From Nemania diffusa (Eukaryota > Ascomycota > Sordariomycetes > Xylariales > Xylariaceae), in contig JBBPUQ010000002.1 in NCBI GenBank assembly GCA_038501195.1, positions 620,001 through 684,000 of the forward strand: a stretch of DNA of 64,000 nucleotides, given 5' to 3'. Each line of letters starts with the position of its first letter. Position 1 is the stretch's first letter. The notes under the pieces were generated by a model. That model ran no database searches, was not told the DNA's origin, and saw only the letters and a list, made by a program, of their open reading frames with translations. Shown piece after piece: positions 34,922 through 45,230 of the stretch. Position numbers and translations under genes: made by a program.

Positions 34922-36981
34922 ATGGCGCCAAGCTATTCTAAAATAATATCATCGGCTCAAGGCCAGCATAATTCTGACAGTGAGAATAGCCTTCAAGCTA
35001 TTGAATTGGCAAGTGAATCTACTTCACTAAATCCTCCCACCTCCTCGAACGATGCTGCCGTTTACCCCCAGTCATTATCTACTCCTTGCTTATCATTGCC
35101 TACATCGTCTAGCCGTGGGCCACACTGGATTTTAGAATACGTGTCGCTGATAATGAGTTGGATCACTATTATTGCCCTGGTCGTCTTCGTGGCTAAGATA
35201 GATGGGATGAAGTTATCTAGCTGGACAGCGCCTGTGTCTCCGAATACCGTTGTGTCGATTCTAGCGGCCATTGCTCGAACGACTCTGGGATTTGCGATTA
35301 GCTCATGTATAGGGCAGAACAAATGGAATTGGTTCAGGAAACGCTCTGATAGCGTCTTGGCTTTCGATCGATTTGATGACGCGAGCCGTGGACCTTGGGG
35401 CAGCTTTTGGCTGATCATTTGGGTTAAAGCCTGGTGAGTTCCGGATAACCCGTTTTAGACGTGCGGAGCTTACAAGCGATCCGTGATAGCCACTGGGTAG
35501 CAATAGGGGCAGCTGTTGTAGTTGCTCTTCTTGCTTTCGAACCATTCATGCAAGCCGTCTTATTCGTCGACGGCCGTATCGACATTGTATCCGATGCTGG
35601 CGAAGCAAGGATCGGCCGGAGCGAATTACTCGAGGCTGGTTTTGTCTCCTTTGAAACTGGAGTATCACAACATTTAGAACTCCCAGAAAACAACAAGACA
35701 GTAGATCTATTTCATATCAAAACCTCCCAAGACTACCGGATGGTATTCATATTCAACAATGTGTTCACCGATTTTCTCGACGCCCAGAAACGAGCTCCCT
35801 CGTACAGCTGTTCTACAACGAATTGTACTTGGGGAATATCTACCTCACTAGCAGTTTGCAGCGCATGTAATGATGTTTCTGATCACATTAAAAATACAGT
35901 GGTGAACCGGTCATATCCTGCAGAGACCCCCCGGCGTCAAATATACCAACCATCATATTCTGCATATCCCGAACAGATTACTCTCGAAAGGTTACTGCCA
36001 TATTTGATGGGCGGGAGTGCTCCTCCTGGCACAAAATTCACAAAATCTGAATTGAAATCCCTTATCTCAGCTACGCCATTGAAAGATGCCTATCAAACCA
36101 TCTCCTTCCGCAATATGAGCACCATGATTACCACTGTCGCGGTCTTCCAAGCCGCCGATGACGATGGGCAAGACGAAATACTCTGGGATACTATGCCTCT
36201 CATGGGCACAGAGTGCGCTCTGTATTTCTGTGTGAAGGCTTCTAGCATCTCTGTAGAGAACGGAGCTATGTATGAGACAACTGTAGCGTCTTGGGCAAAT
36301 CGTGACTTTACGTCGTACGCTAGCAGCGCGTCAGTGCCCAATATTGAACTCTGGGACAAGTATCAGAACTACTCGCTCTATCCTACGAAGGGCGAGGGCG
36401 GCCAGTTTGTCGATATTTTTCGCAATGATCTTGTACTTACTGTACCCCCTGAAGATATCAAATTACTCGGATTGCTGCACAACACGACAATAAAGTTCAA
36501 CATCACACAAAATACCATATCAAGCATGGTTACATGGATCGGCGATTTCTTTCCTGGGGAAATGGGCGGCGCCGGCCCAGTTGGCGGAATGATCATGCAA
36601 AACCAAAATCTCACAGCCATTTTCAATCAAGTTGCAACCAGTCTTTCAGACTGGATACGTGACAAATCGAATGTTACTGAGTCTGGGGCAACCAACCAAT
36701 GGGTGGTGCATATTAAAGTTCAGTGGGCTTATATCAGTTTGCCCCTATCCGCACTTATCTTGGGTTCGGCATTCTGCTTGATATCTATACTGGAGACCCG
36801 TGCTCTGGGTTTCGAAGCTTGGAAGACTGATACAATAGCCACCCTCACGTATTCTGTTGATCCTGATACTCGCACTCAGTTGCGACAAGCCTGCGGTAAA
36901 GGAAATCTTGCGAAGGTTGCTAGAGCTATAAATGTAAGGCTTGAGGATGCAGATGGCGGTTTCGAGCTTCGAGCGAAATAG
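34922..36981 (+). CDS. DUF3176 integral membrane protein (2 exons)
   Basis: Exons 34922-35433 and 35490-36981, joined by a 56-bp GTGAGT...GATAG intron with a GCTTAC branch site, give 667 aa. It starts at ATG 34922 (MAPSYSKII). A ~90-residue Ser/Pro-rich cytosolic tail precedes TM1 (EYVSLIMSWITIIALVVFVA), then the DUF3176 block VSPNTVVSILAAIARTTLGF, FDRFDDASRGPWGSFWLI and TM HWVAIGAAVVVALLAFEPF. A large extracytoplasmic loop follows with cysteines (YSCSTTNCTWGISTSLAVCS AC) and N-glycosylation sites (NCT, NKT, NRS, NMS, NTT, NVT), then a final TM near residue 605 (YISLPLSALILGSAFCLISI). The family is widespread in filamentous ascomycetes and functionally uncharacterised. It sits between the C2H2/DUF7580 pair and the HET gene. 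Confidence 0.85.
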
Positions 36982-38869
36982 GCATAAACTCTACTTTTGG
37001 GTATGCGAAGTGTTTAATTGGTCGTTAGTAAAAAGTATTTACAAGTGTCGACATCTGGGGGTTTTTAGCTGTCGAGGACGATACCTAGAGACTCGTGTTA
37101 ATAATTAATTGGCAGTCTACTTCGCTATATCTGCAGCCGCGGCCCGCTCAACTATTTTCCACCTCAGGCGAATGACGGAACCGTCAAATATCTAATTTAA
37201 GTCATTCGTTCAACTAATCCAAGCCCAAACCCATTGCCATACCCATTACGCCTATACCCGATCAAATTAGTGTTCCAATAGTCCTACTTTATAGTAACCC
37301 CCAAGCTGTTGTAATAATCCCGTATTTGATCTACGTACTACTGTTCGGCCTTCGTACCCTGTCTGCTGTTTTTCGTCCGAGCGGCGTGCCGTGACAATAT
37401 ATCCCCTTAAAACTACCCCGAGACATGGATGTTGTGGTGTATATGGATCTATGCTTGGTTGGTTGATAACGGCTTCATTAGGTCGTCGAGTCAACTCTTT
37501 GCCCTGGGAGTAGTAGAAAAGTGCAGGTAGATTCTACAGGTGCGGGAGGCACAGCCAAAATTCTATTAGATTTAATTGGCACCTTAACGGCTAGCCCCCT
37601 TTCTCTCATACAACATCATATGGGAAGATATGACCTTTCGGTTGGCGAATGGAGATTCCAACTCGTTGGGTCGTCATTCGCCTTAGGCCGGGAGTTACTG
37701 GCCTGTCTATTATGTGTTACCCGTGAAGGTATAGGACTTACATCTTGTGAATCTGAAAGTCGGGTCGTCCTGTTGCCCGCGGAGAGAGAGAGCATCTGCT
37801 CGATTGGGATCCTGCATCATTGGCTTCTTGAATAGTCATGTCGCTATCGCTCATCCTGGGTCACTGATCTCATAAATTTTACTTTGGTTCGATAGTAAGG
37901 GGTTCTGACTTGATTGAGATTGTGCATCGTTGTGTCCTTGAATACTCATATTGATACTGTTGCCATCATTGTTTTCGTTCTCTTTTTCGTGCTTATTGCC
38001 CTTGTTGCTGTCTAACAGAAAAAAATCCGCTGATAAGTTCTCAGGGTTGTGATTTAGTAATACTGATCTAGTATTGAAACCTGCTATTTAGCTGCTATTC
38101 AAACATGATTTTATTAGTCTTTTTCTGTAATTTAATATTTATTAATACATATATAATATATTGTTAAAAAATACACCATTAAAAAGAAAGATCGATAATT
38201 GACCAGTCATGCCAAACTTTTAACGCAGTGGTATTTTTTAATATATATTTGTTGTTTATTACTTACTATTTAACACTAGATAGAGAAAGTATAGCTAACA
38301 TGTACATATTTTTGACGTTTAGGCATACGGGTGGCAAGCCACCTGTTCCGCCACAGGTTTGCAGCTGTGCTATAAGCTATATACAGTACATAAGGTCTAC
38401 ATCGTTAACAAGTATGCTCAGGGACTCAAAGTGTAACACATATGCTATGTCAAAGCAGATGGTATCTGTTATTGAGATGCTTAGTAAATAGAGAATATAT
38501 TGCGGGCTATAGAGTTAGAGCTAATGGAAAGACAGTATTTACACATTAAATGTTAACCGGGTCCGGGGATGCGAAAAGCATTAATATTGCCCAAAACTCT
38601 CAAGTAAAAGTCTAAAGAGACGAGCAACATGGAACTATAAAACTAAGAGCAAAATACATAAACATATTAAAATACTATTAAATATTAATAAGTGTTATTT
38701 ATTTACAATTAATAATAAATTAGTTATATAATAAACATTTTTTTTATAATTTCATTAATAATTATTTAATTTCTGTTTTTAATTACATGTTTTTTTCTAT
38801 TTAGATAATATTTGTATATTTACTATATTAGCTTTTTTCTGTCAACTTTCACAAGTTGTGCCTAATTTT
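36982..38869. other. 1.9-kb region of AT-rich, partly RIP-like sequence
   Basis: Contains the mutated duplicate at 38391-38647 and AT-rich stretches at 38100-38280 and 38650-38870. Around 37790-37850 and 37890-37950 there is a weak direct similarity (GATTGGGATCCTGCATCATT versus GATTGAGATTGTGCATCGTT). No gene was recognised. Confidence 0.55.
38391..38647 (+). repeat. RIP-like mutated copy of the 33.8-kb segment
   Basis: Compared with 33832-34085 most changes are G-to-A or C-to-T, for example GTTGGCAAG to GTTAACAAG, GTGGCAC to GTAACAC and CTTGGCAA to CTTAGTAA. They occur mainly at TpG/CpA, the preferred RIP context. Confidence 0.75.
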
Positions 38870-40789
38870 TTACTTCGGTATAGGTCTTTTCGAAGACCCC
38901 CCTTTTATATACATTGTTTTGCTGCCACCTTTGGGCCCCAGTGACCGGGCCTTCTTCGGCCCCCTTACCGGCGCGTCTGAAACTCTTTGGTCGGGCATTG
39001 GCTCCAAGTCAGGAACCTGCTCTGTGGTCTCTGAGGAACTCGACCAATCTAAACTAAGCTCACGGGGTCCGGCTGAGACAGAGACTCTTCCCTGGCCGAT
39101 TGGTGTCCCTGCAACCCTTATGAGAAGTTGGAATTGGTGTTCTAGACCCGGCAAAACTTCAACCGTAAGTTTTAACCTAGTCGGCATATCGAGGTGATCG
39201 CTGAACGTGAGTAGCTCAGGAATCTCGCTCAAGAGCTCGTCCCAATTCATTGATGATCTTCTGTGCGTCCTCGTGAACAGTTTGTTGGAGGTCCTAACAT
39301 GTTGACTACAATCAAAAACTATGATACCCGAGGCGCGAAATACTAACCCCAGGATCATCTCAACCCCGAAATACATCATGCCAACTTTCAGTGCCCTCAC
39401 ACCGTCGTGGCAAGGTATGTTGCCCAGAAGCAACCGGCTTTCGCAGTCCCAGGCTGCTTCGGGCACCATATCGTAGACTCGATATTCCGGTGGTATGTGC
39501 GTTGAGCCAGCCATAAGTCTCTCGAGATCATGTTGTCGAGGCGATGTGGTGATATAGATGGTTGACCTGTGGGTAGATGGCCGGCCCTTAATGTTACTAA
39601 TCTCCCTAAGAGATTCCTCCCTCCTCGCGAATATATCGTAACCAATTTTTCGAAGGAAAATCCCCACCGCATTATTAGTTTCTTCCTCGCTTTCGAGGCA
39701 TAAGAAATATCTTTCCTTGTCGCTTTTCCGTATTCGGTGAATTATGCACGTTATCTGGATCCCCTTATTTGTCATAGTATGGTGGCTCTCTGGGATTAAA
39801 CCATCGATCCTTCTATGGAACCTGAACTGTGATGGGGAGCTTGCCAGCATATTGCAGAATTGGCCGTCTATAAGATTATTCCCAGTATGCCAAGCGAAAA
39901 CACTTAGGTCGGGCGTGGACTTGATGATTTCCAGTTGTAGGCGATGGAATGCGGCCTTGGCACCTTCCCCATAGATGAGTGGCATGTGAATATCGAAAAT
40001 TCCTAGAAGACTGTATGCCATGTCTTCAGGTCGACCGGACTTGCGGCTCGACGCCCAGTTCATCTTGGCTTCGACTGAGTACTCCCGCAGCGGAACTTTA
40101 CAGAGCAATGCTTCAGAGTCGACTCTAGTAATACTAGCAATCTCTTCCCCAAACTCGTCCAAGTCTATCGATTCTCCAGCTTGGAGCGAATGGATTGGAT
40201 TCCATTGACTATCGTAAAACTCCAGCCTCCTACTAGCCAGAAGCTCTTGAAGTGTCCAACAACGTGAAAACCACCTGCAAGGTTCATAGGCTGGGGTATA
40301 CAATCTTTGTGCCGCTGGAGAATCGACGGGGTCATGTTGCAACATCTGAGTCTTATTGACAGAGTCAGCCAGATAAACTATACATACGCCGGCCTCTGAG
40401 TACCAGCGAAACATTGAATTAATGCTCTCAGTTAATTCGGCGCTGTTAGATTTGTCAATACAGCAGGTATCAATCCAGATGTACTTATAACCCAGATCGA
40501 GGGCTCGGCGACACGCATAGTAAATCTTCTGATAACCTTGTCGTCTATCCGGGTGGAGGGATTTGTCAAAAGGGTCGCCAAAATTGTGACGTGCATCATA
40601 GGTGACTTCGTCGATTTTGTGCGCCCATCTGCCGGTATTCTCCTCGGGCCAGCCCCACGTATGAGATAGGATCGCGTACTTGGGTTTTTCATTTTCGCCC
40701 GCTTCACTTTCGTCGTAGTCCTCATTTTCCGAGGAATTGAACTCAATTTTAAAGTCGTTGACGACTTTTGCAGCATCGACTAGTCGCAT
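38870..40789 (-). CDS. HET-domain (heterokaryon incompatibility) protein, 639 aa
   Basis: Intronless. The HET domain is complete: YAILSHTWG at residues 38-46, a GYQKIYYACRRALDLGYKYI block, WIDTCCIDKSNSAELTESIN, SMFRWYSEAGVCIVYLAD and FSRCWTLQELLASRRLEFYD. It continues with MAYSLLGIFDIHMPLIYGEG AKAAFHRLQLEII, the extension typical of HET-10/het-e-neighbour-type 'vegetative incompatibility' proteins. No NACHT, WD40 or ankyrin region follows. HET domains act as cell-death modules in non-self recognition; TIR-like folding has been proposed for them. The C-terminal ~60 residues are Ser/Gly/Lys-rich and run into AT-rich sequence. Its neighbours (DUF3176, DUF7580, C2H2) suggest an incompatibility-type locus. 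Confidence 0.92.
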   Translation of the reverse strand: MRLVDAAKVVNDFKIEFNSSENEDYDESEAGENEKPKYAILSHTWGWPEENTGRWAHKIDEVTYDARHNFGDPFDKSLHPDRRQGYQKIYYACRRALDLGYKYIWIDTCCIDKSNSAELTESINSMFRWYSEAGVCIVYLADSVNKTQMLQHDPVDSPAAQRLYTPAYEPCRWFSRCWTLQELLASRRLEFYDSQWNPIHSLQAGESIDLDEFGEEIASITRVDSEALLCKVPLREYSVEAKMNWASSRKSGRPEDMAYSLLGIFDIHMPLIYGEGAKAAFHRLQLEIIKSTPDLSVFAWHTGNNLIDGQFCNMLASSPSQFRFHRRIDGLIPESHHTMTNKGIQITCIIHRIRKSDKERYFLCLESEEETNNAVGIFLRKIGYDIFARREESLREISNIKGRPSTHRSTIYITTSPRQHDLERLMAGSTHIPPEYRVYDMVPEAAWDCESRLLLGNIPCHDGVRALKVGMMYFGVEMILGLVFRASGIIVFDCSQHVRTSNKLFTRTHRRSSMNWDELLSEIPELLTFSDHLDMPTRLKLTVEVLPGLEHQFQLLIRVAGTPIGQGRVSVSAGPRELSLDWSSSSETTEQVPDLEPMPDQRVSDAPVRGPKKARSLGPKGGSKTMYIKGGSSKRPIPK

Positions 40790-41441
40790 TGTTGTGATGT
40801 GACTCCCAGTACAACTCTACTAGAGCGAATAATTTTCAGCTAGAAGTTTAAGAGACACATGTTCGCATTTTAAAAGATTTTGGCAGCATTGATGTGGAAA
40901 TACTACCCTGATATGCTGCGCCACGTCAGCGATATCCTTAACAAACCGTCGAATCGGCAACACGCCGAAATCGAGAGTAACGCCAAGGAGACAGCTGCAG
41001 CATTGCTTTCAGTACCCCATGACTTTCGGTAAATACAAGCCAGGGGTAAACCACCAATAAAACTCATGATGTCAAGCATTTTAGCAAGGGTTCTGTGGGT
41101 CAGTCGGGCAGTTCAGAAGTCGCGGTACAGAACTAGCATTCAAGGGGATATACCTACATATTGGTAATCATTCGAGTTACGGTTGTAAGAATACCTGAAT
41201 CGAAGTGCGAAGTGACGACATGCGACTAAGCCCTGCCAAGCTTCTCAGCGGTGCCTAGACTATCATGAGCTTCCTTTTGTAGTAAGCGAGATACACTTTG
41301 GCTGACTTTACTTCTTTCATCAGCCTATTCTTTATGCATACGGATCCTTAAGTATGACAGGATAAAACCAAGCGCTTGCCCGCAATTGACGAGCTCCCGC
41401 ACGTAGCTGGGACCAGCTCCTGGCAGGAAAAGAAAATAGGT
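40790..41441. promoter_or_regulatory. Divergent intergenic region
   Basis: 650 bp between the HET gene (minus) and the surface-protein gene (plus). It should hold both promoters. It may also contain an unrecognised first exon encoding the signal peptide of the downstream gene. Confidence 0.4.
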
Positions 41442-42643
41442 ATGTCGCTTCAGACTGACTTCAACCCAACCCCTACACTCCCTGGTATCGTCACCTCGCC
41501 ACCGACAGCGCAGTTCACACCAGGTCCTGGATGCGTTGACCCGGAAGACCATTGGGTTGTGGTAACCAGCTGTTATGCACAAGCGCTAGGCGAAGACTAT
41601 AGCATATACCCTTCTCCCGACTGGTTGACGTGTCAATTTACGCAATTTGGACCACCAGAGGGCGGACCAGCATCATGCTATGTCCCCTACTCAGCTCAGA
41701 CCGTGGTGGATGCAGAGACCCGTTTCTATAGCGATTGTCCCTCTGGCTACGCTGGGGTTGCGACCCAGGAATACACGGGACCTGGTGGGTTCGAGAGCGA
41801 TGTCCACGTTTTCTGCTGCCCAGCGTAAGTAATCAAATAATTAGCTGTCGCCAATCAGTACACAATTCGATTCACATTCATTCCTACAGTCAGTACAATT
41901 TCAACGCCGACGAATATTTCACCGGTGGCTTTACAGAGTTCATTACAGAGCGCGATGGAGTATCGTACAGTGTCGGATATCCTCTGCCGGGGTGCGCGAC
42001 GTCGAATATCGCGGAACTCTCGGGCAAGGAAATTGCTGTGCAGACACAAGTGAACACTGGCGCATGGGAGAAGCGGCAGATTTCAAATGTGCCATGGGAT
42101 GCTTCCGGCACTATGTATGCGGAAATACAGTCCTACAGTTACACTGTTTTCCACGGCACCCACACTTGCTACTATGACTGTCAGGGTTGGTACGACTACT
42201 ACTTCTCAGGCAGTGCCATGCCCCCATTCACTGTCATGGATCCCGCTCCTACATCAGCTGAACTTCCTCCAGTTGAGGAAACCTCTCAGGTTGAAGAACC
42301 TTCATCTATCGAAGAGACTACTGAGCCCTCGACACTACCTAGGAGTATACAGGATGCCTCTAGCCCAGATGGGGAGGCCTCACCCACTTTTACTGCGCCC
42401 TTTCGTCCATCACCCTCGCCCGGGTCTAGTGAGAGCATTGGAAACATAATCTCTTCCTCTCTATCTTCATCATCGCCAATTACATCTGATGTAACAACCA
42501 CCTCCGAGGTAACAACTACATCCGAAGCAACAACGACTTTGGACGCGATAACAACCTCCAACACGCCAACGGGCGCAGCCGCAGTACTTACTCCAACTCG
42601 TCTTGTCACATTGGGACTTTTAGCATTACTGATAGCGCTATAA
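41442..42643 (+). CDS. GPI-type surface protein with Ser/Thr-rich stalk (2 exons)
   Basis: Exons 41442-41824 and 41890-42643 (GTAAGT...CTACAG) give 378 aa. The first half is a Cys-rich domain (FTPGPGC, CYAQALG, WLTCQFTQ, SDCPSGY, VFCCPA) like fungal proteins that start with a '..TTFTPPxSC' motif. The second half is a Ser/Thr/Glu-rich stalk including repeated TTTSEVTTTSEATTT, ending in the hydrophobic tail LVTLGLLALLIAL, as in GPI-anchored proteins. No signal peptide is present at MSLQTDF; either an upstream exon is missing from this model or the protein starts as many relatives are annotated. A cell-wall or surface role is inferred. Confidence 0.72.
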
Positions 42644-43103
42644 GCTTGCGCTTGCTTTTGGCCTATTTCGGAGCGAAATCAATTTTAGGGTTGCGATCTA
42701 TAGTGATACTAGGCGAGGAATGGCGAGGAATGAGTTACCTGAACGAATTGCGTTGTGCTACATGCAAGGCGAACACACATTTCAGGGGCAGGTGTCAATG
42801 GCTCTAGTGGGCGAAATTCCTGTGCTTCCAGGTAACTAAACACGATTCATGTTATAGTTATGGTCCAGCTGATGAGGACGGCGAGCCACTATATAAACGC
42901 CGATATTGGGGAGTTCTCAATTTGATATATCCTAGGCAGGATAACTTAACGAGGGCGTACAAGATACCGTTTGATGCTGAAGAGGTGCTGAAATGAGTCG
43001 TGTAAAGACATGGGAGCATTGTACCTCCATGAAACACCCTCTAGAGACTTGCGTCGATACTATTCCTATTTCCGCTAAACCGACTAGAGCGCCCGCTGAG
43101 ATA

Positions 43104-44636
43104 TCATAGCGAGATCCAGTCATGTTCAAAGATCTCTCTCACGAGATTTTCCACCGCAGTGCTCCGGGCGACCTTGATTGCAACTCGAACAAACCACGCA
43201 GACAGACCTGTCATCCAGTCATATTCCGCCTCCATTCTCCCAAGTAGGAGCATGACCCAAGAGACGAACACAACAAGCGCAGCGGGACGAGACTCCCTCA
43301 TCGCAGGTAAGATCTCGTTTGAGACGACAGGCGAGCGCAGCCAGCCTTCGATGGCATTCCAGCCCGCCCAGGAGGATTTATGATCTTCTGCATTGTATGC
43401 GTGCGATGCTGCGTAGGTAAGGCAGTTGATAGCACGTCGTATAGTGAAGACCTCGCCTTCTGGTAAAAGCCCGGCGTCTTCCAGCTTGTCCTCCAATGTG
43501 TTAAGGATCAGCCACGTGTCGGCGGGTATGCAGCTCTGGTTTGAGGCCGTGACCGTATTGTCGTTTTCCGCGATCTGCCTGAGCCCGCATTTCACGTTGT
43601 CAGGAAGACGAAAGGGCGATTCTGGGGGCAAAGTGGACTGGAGTTGGATCATCAGGTCAGTGCACCCGCGGAGAAGCACGAGATGCTCGATGATGTCTTC
43701 GATTGTGAAATTGTAATTCATCTCCTGATATTTTATCAGGTCGCTGACCGCCTCTTGCTGCCCGAGGAGCCGGCTGCATGCTATTAGTGCAGTACTGTTG
43801 TCTCTTGTGGGGCTTACAACTGCGACACGGTAGCCTGATATTGCGCCGGTGCCATATGAGGCGGATGCCCGCATGTGGTTGCGTCTCTCGGCGTGGTCAG
43901 TTGTCCGTCGTGCCTTGTCAATGGCGGAGACGCATAGGAGGCTATACATCAGAAACGGGTGCTTATAAGCCTCGAGGACGATAGTATCTACCCAAAAGGC
44001 CGTGGTCTCATAGCCTCTATCAAGGAACAAAGCTGAGTGTCTTATATAGTGATGCATATAGAGGAGAGATTGGTGATCTAGGGGCGGCGCTTGTATCTCG
44101 CTAGTAGCATCGTCCGCTGAGCTAATCGACGGCGATATGCTAGGTTTCTTGGTAGCCAATTGGGTCTTGTTGTGCGTGCAGCATTGTAATACGTCTTTGG
44201 GACCCTCAACTTCAAAGTAGCGGATTTTATTTCCCCTGAAAAACGTCTGTAACCTGGCTTCACGGTAGTTGATGGCCTTTGAGTTAGGCTCATCATGGAC
44301 TTCGCTCCAGTGTTGGCACATGCGTTTAACAGATGTGCAAGCATAGTTACACTCAGCAGTATCACACCTAAAGCCGGACAGGACGGGCAAATCGGCAATC
44401 CGTCGCGAGTCAGGGGTCGGAGCACCGACGCGGTCAGGCGGGGTTAAGCGTAAAGAATTAAGCTGATCTAGTATGCAACGACGCTCAGAGCGTAAGATGT
44501 GATGTTTCTGCAGATGACTAGAGAAAGCGCTGGGCTGGATAGCGAAGCGACACTCCTTGCAGATCACAACTCCGTAGCTGGGAAGATGGGTCAACAACCC
44601 ACCCAGACCCTTACCCGAATTGATAGGTCGAGTCAT
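43104..44636 (-). CDS. Zinc-finger regulator with OrsD/DUF3505-like domain, 510 aa
   Basis: Intronless. The N-terminus has two spaced zinc-binding units: C26-KE-C29...H41...H45 (VICKECRFAIQPSAFSSHLQ KHH) and C91...C96...H109...H114 (FRCDTAECNYAC, CQHWSEVH). The layout 'L..YGV.ICKEC...I....HL...H...' followed by 'L.V..GF.C' is that of the OrsD (DUF3505) domain, named from the orsellinic-acid cluster. From ~residue 190 (HQSLLYMHHYIRHSALFLDR) the sequence follows the helical middle region of fungal Zn2Cys6/Upc2-type regulators (MYSLLCVSAIDKARR). A role as transcription factor is inferred. It is 595 bp from, and divergent to, the FAD monooxygenase. Confidence 0.8.
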   Translation of the reverse strand: MTRPINSGKGLGGLLTHLPSYGVVICKECRFAIQPSAFSSHLQKHHILRSERRCILDQLNSLRLTPPDRVGAPTPDSRRIADLPVLSGFRCDTAECNYACTSVKRMCQHWSEVHDEPNSKAINYREARLQTFFRGNKIRYFEVEGPKDVLQCCTHNKTQLATKKPSISPSISSADDATSEIQAPPLDHQSLLYMHHYIRHSALFLDRGYETTAFWVDTIVLEAYKHPFLMYSLLCVSAIDKARRTTDHAERRNHMRASASYGTGAISGYRVAVVSPTRDNSTALIACSRLLGQQEAVSDLIKYQEMNYNFTIEDIIEHLVLLRGCTDLMIQLQSTLPPESPFRLPDNVKCGLRQIAENDNTVTASNQSCIPADTWLILNTLEDKLEDAGLLPEGEVFTIRRAINCLTYAASHAYNAEDHKSSWAGWNAIEGWLRSPVVSNEILPAMRESRPAALVVFVSWVMLLLGRMEAEYDWMTGLSAWFVRVAIKVARSTAVENLVREIFEHDWISL

Positions 44637-45230
44637 ATCTTGGAGTGAAGATTAGAGGCGAGATAGGATGCATAAAACCTCCATACAATTAGATGTAGCG
44701 GGATTTTACCAGCACGTACATCAATGTGAGCCGATCTACCATACAAGCTTCAGTGTTGTACCGACGTTCCGAGACTTCATGTGAGCGTGAAATTCCCCTC
44801 GACGCGCTTGTACTTTACGTAATCCGCAACCCCTTCTCTAAGGAGTAGTTAGCGGGTCCAATTTCGGCCAGTATGGCACCCCATGTTCCGCTAACTGTAG
44901 ATCTCACGGACCCTGGTGTACGTCGTGCGTTTTGTCACCATAGTAGCGAGTTGATATTCTCCCAAAAGCTTTGAAAGTGGCTTGGAACAACATATGACAT
45001 ACTGCGGGAAGAACGGTAATAGCTTTCAAAGACCTCACATATTGTCATACTCATGAAACAAAATGTCTATATATATTGGATACATAGCTATGTCAACCGC
45101 AAACTATTCTAAATCTCATAGGTTCTTTCACACTCACATTCACCCTCGCAATAAGCACCTTCGGCAAGCATTTTGAACTCTTTCGAATAGTCTACTGTTG
45201 ATATGCCAGGTTTCACTATATAAGCTCACA
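44637..45230. promoter_or_regulatory. Divergent promoter between regulator and monooxygenase
   Basis: 594 bp separates the two start codons. It includes a TATATATA stretch near 45070. A local regulator divergent from an oxidoreductase is a common arrangement in small fungal gene clusters; direct regulation here is inference. Confidence 0.4.

Noticed and set aside
37521..37835. 104-codon frame before the HET gene
   Set aside because: It begins with GTG, has no family resemblance and lies in a repeat-derived region.
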